Origin: Suttonella ornithocola
GTDB lineage: Bacteria > Pseudomonadota > Gammaproteobacteria > Cardiobacteriales > Cardiobacteriaceae
Reading direction: 5' to 3'
Assembly: GCF_001889065.1 (NCBI RefSeq)
Contig: NZ_LWHB01000152.1
Location: forward strand, 17 to 14,414
Length of the DNA stretch: 14,398 nucleotides
The position numbers were made by a program, and so were the translations under genes. Shown one piece after another: positions 6,764-12,698 of this stretch. Under the pieces are notes generated by a model. The model was given only the letters and a program-made list of their open reading frames with translations. It ran no database searches and had not been told where the DNA came from. The stretch's first letter is position 1. Every line of letters starts with the position of its first letter.

Positions 6764-7699
6764 ATGAACCAAACACGCCGTGAACTTCTTGCTTTACTCA
6801 TCGCCATTGCCATTCATGGCGGACTTGCCGCCGCTATTATTTACGCGCCTAAAAATCCCACAGAACCTCGCTCACCTACGCCCATACTCACGCCAGCGCA
6901 AATGACCGAACTACAATTCACCGATATTGACCCGATTGCCCAAGCCAAAGCTGCCGAACAAGCACGACTAGAAGCCGAACGCCAAGCGCAATTAGAGCAA
7001 CAACGCCGTGAACAAGCACAACAAGAAGCCGATCGCCAAGCCAAGCTCGAACAAGAACAGCGCGAAAAAGCCCGTATAACGCAAGAAAAAGAAGCCCAAC
7101 AAAAAGCTGCTGAACGCGCTAAAAAAATTGCAGAAGCAAAAAAACGCGCCGAAGAAAAGCGCATCGCTGAAGCCAAAGAAGCTCAACAACGAGAAAAAGA
7201 AAAGCGCCTCGCGCAACAGCGTGAGCAAAAACGTCGCGAAGCACAAGCCCAACGAGAACGCGCGCAAGCAGAAAAACATCGTCTTGCTGAACAACAAAAA
7301 CAACAAGCCGCTCAGCTAGCCGCAGAAAGAGAAAGACAAGCCGCGCTTGCCCGACAACAAGCCCTAGCAGTCCAAGCACAAAAAAATGCGCAACAAACAG
7401 CACGCAATAATGGCAGTCAACAACAAGGCAAATCTGACCCTTTAATACGATACAAACGTGAGCTTAGCGCTTATATCCAACGCTACATCAAACATCGCCG
7501 TTTGCGTGGAAATGGCAGAGTAGAAATCGGATTTACCATTCTTGCCAACGGACAATTCAGCAACATTTACATCAGTAAAAGCAGCGGTAATCCTAGCGTT
7601 GACCAAAGTGCAAGAAATCTGGTTCAAAATGTCGCACGCTTTAATCCACCGCCAAACAGACAAACTCTATCTATCATTGTTCCCATTAAAACCGACTAA
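6764..7699 (+). CDS. tonB: TonB protein with a TolA-like charged helical spacer
   Basis: This 311-residue energy transducer spans the periplasm. The N-terminal anchor (about 8-27) carries His18 in AIHGGLAAAIIY, matching the functional His20 of E. coli TonB. Residues 58-225 contain no proline and are almost entirely Ala, Gln, Glu, Lys and Arg, predicting a long single helix or coiled coil as in TolA. Most TonB proteins instead have a Pro-rich spacer. The C-terminal domain (226-311) is TonB-like: RGNGRVEIGFTILANGQFSN, SKSSGNPSVDQSARN and ARFNPPP. The position after exbB-exbD and the terminal domain favour TonB over TolA, whose partners would be TolQ, TolR, TolB and Pal. It follows exbD by 8 bases with no obvious ribosome binding site and ends the operon. 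No strong hairpin terminator is seen before the converging gene at 7737. Confidence 0.85.
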   Translation: MNQTRRELLALLIAIAIHGGLAAAIIYAPKNPTEPRSPTPILTPAQMTELQFTDIDPIAQAKAAEQARLEAERQAQLEQQRREQAQQEADRQAKLEQEQREKARITQEKEAQQKAAERAKKIAEAKKRAEEKRIAEAKEAQQREKEKRLAQQREQKRREAQAQRERAQAEKHRLAEQQKQQAAQLAAERERQAALARQQALAVQAQKNAQQTARNNGSQQQGKSDPLIRYKRELSAYIQRYIKHRRLRGNGRVEIGFTILANGQFSNIYISKSSGNPSVDQSARNLVQNVARFNPPPNRQTLSIIVPIKTD

Positions 7700-7736
7700 G
7701 CTTTTACCATAGCCAAATATTCATCAAATAATCAAT

Positions 7737-8837
7737 TTATTTCTTTATCAGAAATATAGGCAAATAGACGCTTAAATAACATAAAAATGACAATGTAATT
7801 AAAACCGTCGGGAGGATAATTAAATTCAGCGTGCTTGGAAATATCACTACTCCGATGCTTCTACTCAGTGCTGCTATAAAAATTAAAACCAATCCCAAAC
7901 GGGTGTACCAATGAAATTTTAATTTTAGATGACTATGGCGTAAACCTGCGATAGAAATAGTCAAATATATCATTGCCAGCATTCCGCCAATAGCAATAAG
8001 GTGTCGCGCTGCTTGTATATAAGCATTATGGCTTAATAAGCTCATACCTAAAAAAAGATAGCCCAAAGCAATCAGCAAAGTAATAACATAATGTGCACGA
8101 ATATAATGGCAACGTAAGAAAATGATATTATGCCAATCATTTAATCTCGCTAAAAAAGCAAAACCTACCGCAAGTGCTAAATATGCCTGTATAGTAAGAC
8201 CATAATAAAACTGAGAAATCACTAATAATATCATCGTGATAATCGTTAGATTTTTATAGATAGGATGAGGAATAAAGCGTCGCTCATCTTGTGCATCATC
8301 TAACGCTTGATTGCCAATAGCTCTTGCAATACGAAAATTAGCAATAGAAATACTAGCTATCATAATATCAACGATTTGCCATAAAACCGTGCCTGCTGGA
8401 TAAGCAAAATAATAAGCATTTAACACTAGAATAATGAGCATTAACCAAAGAAAACTTTGATGTCGCCAGTTTTTCGCTCGCCACATCAACAAAGTACACA
8501 GAATTAACAAATATCCCCAATACACTATGGCAATGAATGCGGCTATTTGTGGAGTAATCAGTTGGGTAGCTAAAAGCAATAATAAAAAAACCAATAATGG
8601 CAGATGAATACGCCAATTTAGCTGTTGACCAGTCCATTCAGGTAGCGCCGTAAATAAAAATCCTGTAAATGCTGCTCCGCCAACGAGATTTATCATGCCA
8701 ATGCTATGAAAATGTAGCGGTAAGTTAAAATTTACTGGAGATAGCCACAGTAACCACCATGGAAGTAAAGCAATAAAAACAGCCAAACATGTCAGCGGAA
8801 AATAAAGTTGAAAAGGTTGTCGTACGGATAAACTCAT
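7737..8837 (-). CDS. NnrS-family multi-spanning membrane protein
   Basis: This 366-residue, highly hydrophobic protein has about ten to twelve membrane helices. The N-terminal LHFHSIGMINLVGGAAFTGFLFTALPEWTG region (41-70) is the NnrS hallmark: a His-x-His, then a GFLxTAxPxWTG stretch. A later ARHLIAIGGMLAMIYLTISIAGL segment with RHSH corresponds to the second conserved NnrS histidine region. NnrS proteins are described as heme- and copper-containing inner-membrane proteins linked to nitric oxide and denitrification, and their biochemical role is not settled. The gene overlaps the upstream ATPase by ATGA and is the last gene of the minus-strand operon. It is thus in the same transcript as an ABC transporter and two cupins. 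It is somewhat shorter than the roughly 400 residues usual for the family. Confidence 0.8.
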   Translation of the reverse strand: MSLSVRQPFQLYFPLTCLAVFIALLPWWLLWLSPVNFNLPLHFHSIGMINLVGGAAFTGFLFTALPEWTGQQLNWRIHLPLLVFLLLLLATQLITPQIAAFIAIVYWGYLLILCTLLMWRAKNWRHQSFLWLMLIILVLNAYYFAYPAGTVLWQIVDIMIASISIANFRIARAIGNQALDDAQDERRFIPHPIYKNLTIITMILLVISQFYYGLTIQAYLALAVGFAFLARLNDWHNIIFLRCHYIRAHYVITLLIALGYLFLGMSLLSHNAYIQAARHLIAIGGMLAMIYLTISIAGLRHSHLKLKFHWYTRLGLVLIFIAALSRSIGVVIFPSTLNLIILPTVLITLSFLCYLSVYLPIFLIKK

Positions 8838-9526
8838 GTCTCATCAATTCCTTGTAAAGTAGGATGATGAATGTAGCTTTGGATAAAATCCTGTGTTCGT
8901 TCAGAATAAGAAATATTGATATCCAAAGTAGATACGATTCTAGCAGGTGTGCCATCTAAACGAATAATAGTGGTCGCCAACCGAAGCGCTTCTTCACGAT
9001 CATGACTAACAAGAATAACCCCTAAACCTTCTTCTATTCTATGTTGGATATATGTCTGGAGACGTTGACGTAATTGGTAATCTAATGCTGAAAAAGGTTC
9101 ATCCATCAATAAAACATCAGGCTGAATAATCAATGCTCGCGCCAGAGCAACTCTTTGTTGCATTCCACCAGAAAGTTCATGAGGATATTTACGTTGATCG
9201 TAAGACGTTAAATCCAATTGCGCTAGCTGCAAAATAGTCGCATCAGTGGCTACATTTGGTAAAACCGTCAGATTTTCTAATACCGTTCGCCAAGGAAGAA
9301 GACGAGGTTGCTGAAATAAATAACCTAGTTGATGGTAATTTCGCTGAATATCCCCATCCTCATACGGGATAAGCTCTGCAATTCCTTGTAATATCGTCGT
9401 TTTACCACACCCTGAATGCCCAGTTAAACAAACGCAGCTACCTGCTTGCAACTGAAAACTAATATTTGCAACGATAGGAATACTGCTACGAGAAAGAGAA
9501 ATATCTTTAAGCGCTATTAAGCTCAT
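8834..9526 (-). CDS. NitT/TauT-type ABC transporter ATP-binding protein
   Basis: This 230-residue ATPase resembles TauB, SsuB and NrtD. Visible motifs are Walker A GHSGCGKTT (36-44), Q-loop Gln72 in YLFQQPRLLPWRTVLENL (the LLPWxxVxxN pattern is characteristic of the nitrate/taurine/sulfonate class), signature LSGGMQQRVALARAL (118-132), Walker B VLLMDEPFSALD (138-149) and switch His175 (LVSHDREEA). It should drive import through the permease encoded just upstream. It shares 4-base ATGA overlaps with both the permease (upstream) and the NnrS-like gene (downstream). The substrate cannot be read from this subunit. Confidence 0.92.
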   Translation of the reverse strand: MSLIALKDISLSRSSIPIVANISFQLQAGSCVCLTGHSGCGKTTILQGIAELIPYEDGDIQRNYHQLGYLFQQPRLLPWRTVLENLTVLPNVATDATILQLAQLDLTSYDQRKYPHELSGGMQQRVALARALIIQPDVLLMDEPFSALDYQLRQRLQTYIQHRIEEGLGVILVSHDREEALRLATTIIRLDGTPARIVSTLDINISYSERTQDFIQSYIHHPTLQGIDET

Positions 9527-10329
9527 CGTGCATCCATATCAGGAAGAATAAAGCGTTTAATAGGCTCAAGCACACCGTATTCAATAAACATAATGATACT
9601 AATAATTAGACAGACATAAGCCAATACCTCCACAGTATCTAGAAAAGTACGAGCATCGGCAATCTTGGCACCAATGCCCTGACTACCACCCAGTAACTCC
9701 GCCATCACTGTCAATTTTAAACCCGTGCCTGTTGCAACAATAATCGCTGGCATTAAAGACTGTGAAAGATGTGGTAACCAAATATGATGAATACGAGTCA
9801 GCCAAGGCAACTGATAAACTTTAGCCATTTCTAATAACGATTTAGGACGAGTGATAAGACTCATCATTGCTGCTGCAAATAACATAGGGGTAACCGCAAT
9901 GGATACCGTAAATAAAGTTACAGGAACCCCTTGGGAAAACCAAAAAAGCGCTAAAATGACCCAAATAATAGGTGGTGTCCCTAGTAAGACTGTTATCCAC
10001 GGTCGGAAAAATACTGCTACTGTACGAGACCATCCAGCAATAAAACCACTGCTAATCCCCACAATACAGGCAATAATAACCCCTAATAATCCGCTAAAGA
10101 TTGTGATACCTAATGTTTCCCAACCACTATTGGTTGCTAGTATCTCAGCCATCCGATAAAAAACCACTTTAGGCTCTGGCAAGACAAGCGCACCTAAATA
10201 TTCCGCCGCTAATTGCCACAATGCTAATAATACGCATAAACTGCTTGCCGCTGCCATCGCGCCCATTAAATAGTCAACGATGGCAGAAAACCGTGAGCGT
10301 TTAGCAAGAAAGCCTTGCTCTAGCAGCAT
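9523..10329 (-). CDS. NitT/TauT-type ABC transporter permease
   Basis: This 268-residue binding-protein-dependent permease has about six membrane helices. The LVLPEPKVVFYRMAEIL segment near residue 50 is typical of SsuC/TauC/NrtB relatives. The EAA-type coupling loop is EMAKVYQLPWLTRIHHIWLP (167-186), and MAELLGGSQGIG (209-220) is the usual family region after it. The ATG lies inside the last codons of the preceding cupin gene (10-base overlap), so the two are probably translationally coupled. It forms one importer with the ATPase below and the Tat-exported binding protein encoded at the start of the operon. Confidence 0.9.
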   Translation of the reverse strand: MLLEQGFLAKRSRFSAIVDYLMGAMAAASSLCVLLALWQLAAEYLGALVLPEPKVVFYRMAEILATNSGWETLGITIFSGLLGVIIACIVGISSGFIAGWSRTVAVFFRPWITVLLGTPPIIWVILALFWFSQGVPVTLFTVSIAVTPMLFAAAMMSLITRPKSLLEMAKVYQLPWLTRIHHIWLPHLSQSLMPAIIVATGTGLKLTVMAELLGGSQGIGAKIADARTFLDTVEVLAYVCLIISIIMFIEYGVLEPIKRFILPDMDAR

Positions 10330-10604
10330 GGATGTTTAATCAAAGCCACTTGAATTTGTGCATCTTCTAAAATTTCAGCGTCAATAAAATGTTGACCGTC
10401 AAATCGGATAATCTCTCCAGCTTCAACCATCGCAAATGGCTTATCGTCAAAATTAACAGCCACTTTTCCAGATATCACAGTAAAAATCACATCATGATGA
10501 GTATGATTATGTTTAGGGATGCTCTCTCCCTTTCTCATCATTTTTTTTACGATAATATAATTATCTCCCTGATAAATTTTTCCTGCTTGAGCTGTTTTTT
10601 CCAT
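10320..10604 (-). CDS. Small cytoplasmic cupin-domain protein
   Basis: This 94-residue single-domain cupin has no signal peptide. Cupin motif 1 is recognisable as G-x5-H-x-H-x3-D-x7-G within GESIPKHNHTHHDVIFTVISG (26-46), with His32, His34, His36 and His37 as candidate metal ligands and Asp38 in the usual Glu position. Motif 2 is degenerate (EAGEIIRFDGQHFID). The C-terminus ends HPCC, adding two possible thiol ligands. It resembles the exported cupin encoded just upstream (shared GKIYQ start, IVxK, VISGK/VINGK and AGExxxFxG blocks), so the two are probably duplicates. A GGGTGAG sequence precedes the ATG. No enzymatic activity can be assigned. A metal- or ligand-binding partner of the co-encoded importer is an inference. 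Confidence 0.75.
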   Translation of the reverse strand: MEKTAQAGKIYQGDNYIIVKKMMRKGESIPKHNHTHHDVIFTVISGKVAVNFDDKPFAMVEAGEIIRFDGQHFIDAEILEDAQIQVALIKHPCC

Positions 10605-10637
10605 TACTCACCCGTCAATTATTTATTTTCAAAAGAA

Positions 10638-11000
10638 CTATTTCTGTTCATCTTCTACTAACGTGACTACAACCATCGTTGGTTCTTCAAATTTGCCCGT
10701 AATATAATTTTCTCCATTAAAAGTGAGTACCTCTCCAGCCGTTAAAGTATGTTCTTCCCTATTTTTTCCATCATCATTATCTAAAGTAAATACTGCTTTG
10801 CCATTGATAACCGTTAATACCACTTGACTATTCGGGTGATGATGACGTTTCATTCCCTTATCTGGCGAAAATGTTTTTCGGACAATCGTTATAGAAGGAT
10901 TTTGATAAATTTTTCCTTCCCCTTCTAGCTGTTCACCAAGAGAAGCATAAGTTGAAGCACTCAATAATAACGCTGCTAAAAATACAGTCATTTTTTTCAT
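10638..11000 (-). CDS. Exported small cupin-domain protein
   Basis: I place the start at ATG 11000-10998 rather than further upstream at 11045. This start has AAGGA (complement of 11008-11012) at proper spacing and gives a clean signal peptide (MKKMTVFLAALLLSASTYA, 19 residues). The first 15 codons of the longer reading would destroy the signal. The product is 120 residues, about 100 when mature. Cupin motif 1 is KGMKRHHHPNSQVVLTVING with a triple histidine and Gln in place of the usual Glu. Motif 2 is AGEVLTFNGENYITG. It should be periplasmic and resembles the cytoplasmic cupin downstream. The ribosome binding site overlaps the stop codon of the binding-protein gene, so expression is coupled to it. 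The ligand is unknown. Confidence 0.75.
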   Translation of the reverse strand: MKKMTVFLAALLLSASTYASLGEQLEGEGKIYQNPSITIVRKTFSPDKGMKRHHHPNSQVVLTVINGKAVFTLDNDDGKNREEHTLTAGEVLTFNGENYITGKFEEPTMVVVTLVEDEQK

Positions 11001-11010
11001 AAAATTTTCC

Positions 11011-11973
11011 TTACGCGAATAAATCAGAAGTAGGCTTTTTACCACCCGTAATTTTTGGATTAAGCGAATAAATTTCTTCTAAAAATTGTAGAATTTCTTC
11101 ACTAATGGTTTTTGCTTTAATGGCACAAAGTGCAGAATGTGCAAAAGATTGTTGCCATGCCGGTATCGGAATAGGCAAATACTGTACACCAATTTCTGCC
11201 GCTTGCTGAGGATCTTCTCGTATCCACTGCACAGCATTTTCTAAATCACTATCTAAAGCAGCCAGAAAATCAGCATATTGTGTCGCTACAGAATCCGTTA
11301 TCATCAGCCCCGCTTGCATAATGCCATTTTGCGAATCAAAACATTGATTCCACCAATTCGCTAAAGATAATCCACGAAAAACATCAATTTTTTCTTTTTT
11401 GGCTTTTAATAAAGCGGCAGTCGCTACTGGTTCTGGTAACAAAGCCGTAGAAAAATCTTTTTTCAAAAATAGCGCGACGGCTTCTGGTGGCACAGAAGTA
11501 TAAGTAATATCCGGCAGTTTTATGCCCGAACGTTTTGCCAAAATTTGCAATACCAAATCAGGCATATCACCTTTAAATGGCATGACAATCTTTTGTTGTT
11601 CTAGCTGTTCTGGAGACAGGACAGGCGCATTTTTACTCAAAAATGACAATAGCCCTTGCGTCATAATATTATGTAAAAATACTTTCTGTCCTTGATTGCG
11701 CAAATTTGCTGCTACATAACTAGGCACAATACTGATACCAATACTACCATTTAATAAACCTGCACGAAGTTGGTCAGGATTCCGCCATATCTTAACGTTA
11801 AAAGGAATTATTTCTTTTGCTTTTCCTTGCATAGCAGCAATAGCTAACAAAATCGTTGGTGAAACCGGTGGACCCCATAGCGTTAGCGAAAATTGCTGTG
11901 AATAACTAGGAAAAATTGATGTTGCGCCTAAAATTGCAGCGGTTTGTAGAAAGTTTCGGCGAGAAAAAGCCAT
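11011..11973 (-). CDS. Tat-exported NitT/TauT-type ABC transporter substrate-binding protein
   Basis: This 320-residue periplasmic binding protein is the first gene of the operon. The N-terminus MAFSRRNFLQTAAILGATS is a twin-arginine signal (SRRNFLQ against the consensus SRRxFLK), so it is probably exported folded. The rest has the NMT1/SsuA-like layout: TLWGPPVSPTILLAIAAMQG, NPDQLRAGLLNGSIGISIVP with a following LRNQGQKV, KIVMPFKGDMPDLVLQIL, and VPPEAVALFLKKDFSTALLPEPVATA (the EP motif of this family). Binding proteins of this class bind nitrate, sulfonates, thiamine precursors and others, and I cannot choose among these. AAGGAG in the complement of 11980-11985 precedes the ATG at good spacing. 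An FNR-type box lies upstream, giving likely anaerobic or nitric-oxide-responsive control of the operon. Confidence 0.82.
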   Translation of the reverse strand: MAFSRRNFLQTAAILGATSIFPSYSQQFSLTLWGPPVSPTILLAIAAMQGKAKEIIPFNVKIWRNPDQLRAGLLNGSIGISIVPSYVAANLRNQGQKVFLHNIMTQGLLSFLSKNAPVLSPEQLEQQKIVMPFKGDMPDLVLQILAKRSGIKLPDITYTSVPPEAVALFLKKDFSTALLPEPVATAALLKAKKEKIDVFRGLSLANWWNQCFDSQNGIMQAGLMITDSVATQYADFLAALDSDLENAVQWIREDPQQAAEIGVQYLPIPIPAWQQSFAHSALCAIKAKTISEEILQFLEEIYSLNPKITGGKKPTSDLFA

Positions 11974-12000
11974 ATCTATCTCCTTCTATGGATAAATAGA

Positions 12001-12042
12001 ATAATAACACTTCTCATTTATATTGCGCTTGATTTTTATCAA
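12001..12042 (-). promoter_or_regulatory. FNR/DNR-type activated promoter of the NnrS-ABC-cupin operon
   Basis: TTGATTTTTATCAA at 12029-12042 is a perfect match to the FNR/DNR/NNR consensus TTGAT-N4-ATCAA. On the complement strand a -10 hexamer TATTAT (12006-12001) follows. A start about 7 bases further on, near 11994, puts the box centre (12035.5) at -41.5, the class II activator position. No good -35 is seen, as expected for an activator-dependent promoter. The ATG of the binding protein lies about 20 bases further downstream. Confidence 0.75.
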
Positions 12043-12151
12043 GTGCAATCAGATAAAATACAAAACCTAAATTATCTTTAAACCATCATAAAAACTGCTT
12101 TTTAGTTGATGTACTTTTCAGTATCAGACAGATAAGCACTAATAGACAATC

Positions 12152-12281
12152 GATACCTTTGCAAAATTCCGTTTACACTAATTTTTGCTACTAGTAGAAA
12201 AATTAACACCATGATTTTAATATTTTTTCAAAATTTGAAAAATTGAAATTTCTCTATTTTTAGGGGTTTTGTAAAGATCTC
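12152..12281. mobile_element. 130-bp miniature element (MITE) with IS5-like ends and AATC target duplication
   Basis: GATACCTTTGCAAAATTCC (12152-12170) is matched by the complement of GGGGTTTTGTAAAGATCTC (12263-12281) at 14 of 19 positions. AATC flanks both sides (12148-12151 and 12282-12285), as a 4-bp target duplication would. The ends resemble GAGACCTTTGCAAAA-type termini of IS5-family elements, from memory. The interior is AT-rich with no coding capacity and contains a near-perfect hairpin at 12180-12204 around CTACTAGTAG. Confidence 0.5.
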
Positions 12282-12348
12282 AATCCACGGAAATCCCTAA
12301 TATTTTTTTGATAAAAACCACTCCTACGCTACACTTTTTCAGTGGATA

Positions 12349-12450
12349 ATGAATATGCACCAAGCTACTCGCCACCACCTCACAGAGGAGGGATATCGCC
12401 AAATTAGCTCAAAAACTGAATACTCTATAAGAGCTTTTAACAATAAATAG
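12349..12450 (+). pseudogene. Possible remnant of an IS30-family transposase N-terminus
   Basis: A 33-codon frame contains RHHLTEEGYRQISSK followed by YSIRAF. IS30 transposases begin with HLTxEERYxI, then a segment like SIRxIAxxLxRSxSTISRE. The match covers only the first part, with swapped residues (GYRQ where ERYQ is usual) and an early stop. It could be a chance short frame. GAGGAGG inside the frame is not at a start codon. Confidence 0.25.
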
Positions 12451-12537
12451 CCTTCTGTTTTTAGCTGATTGCACTACACTTTATTGCAAATAATGCCTAA
12501 AGTATTTTAAGCTTGAATACGTTCTTATTATTTTGAA

Positions 12538-12643
12538 TATAGCAGGGTTCCTAAAAAATGCATACCGTACTTGGTGATAGGACACCGTTTTCAAAGTGGA
12601 TATTGAGTTAACGTTGTATGCTTTTTTTGGGAAGTTGGCTATA
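12538..12643. mobile_element. 106-bp TATAG-ended miniature inverted-repeat element (Correia-like architecture)
   Basis: The 28-base ends 12538-12565 and 12616-12643 are inverted copies matching at 22 of 28 positions. The outer TATAGC/GCTATA is perfect and the inner 18 bases (TTCCTAAAAAATGCATAC and its partner) match at 16. The 50-base centre has no coding capacity. Correia elements of Neisseria are about 104-156 bp, begin TATAG and duplicate TA. The design matches here, although the interior sequence is not one I recognise. Confidence 0.55.
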
Positions 12644-12698
12644 ACAGGAATAATTTTGCCTACATTTAGAAATATTCAGTGATATAAACCGTTATTCA

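Larger units (their letters stand above)
12042..12478. mobile_element. Degenerate IS630-derived element or end pair in the 725-bp non-coding gap
   Basis: AGTGCAATCAGATAAAA (12042-12058) and the complement of TTTTAGCTGATTGCACT (12459-12475) form an inverted repeat matching at 16 of 17 bases. Both match the end of the right-hand IS630 copy (AGTGCAATCATCTAAAA, from 14200). No intact transposase lies between them. The interior holds a separate 130-bp miniature element and a short IS30-like frame. The left end touches the FNR-type box. This accounts for most of the long gene-free stretch 11974-12698. Confidence 0.5.

Noticed and set aside
6841..7403. Several long open frames opposite or within tonB
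   Set aside because: They arise from the repetitive Ala/Gln/Glu/Lys/Arg codons of the TonB spacer; their products are low-complexity and lack start signals.
6764..7699. Calling this gene tolA because of its helical spacer
   Set aside because: The anchor motif, the terminal domain and the position directly after exbB and exbD fit TonB; no tolB or pal follows.
7700..7736. A shared terminator between the converging tonB and NnrS genes
   Set aside because: The 37-base gap contains no convincing GC-rich hairpin with a T tract on either strand.
10389..10661. A 90-codon plus-strand frame antisense to the cupins
   Set aside because: It has no recognisable domain, overlaps a coherent operon on the other strand and lacks a ribosome binding site.
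11001..11045. An upstream start for the exported cupin
   Set aside because: The extra 15 residues would bury the signal peptide and overlap the binding-protein gene; ATG at 11000 has a proper ribosome binding site.
11974..12698. CRISPR array, tRNA or intact small gene in the long gap
   Set aside because: No regularly spaced repeats or tRNA-like cloverleaf are seen; the structure is explained better by inverted-repeat mobile remnants.
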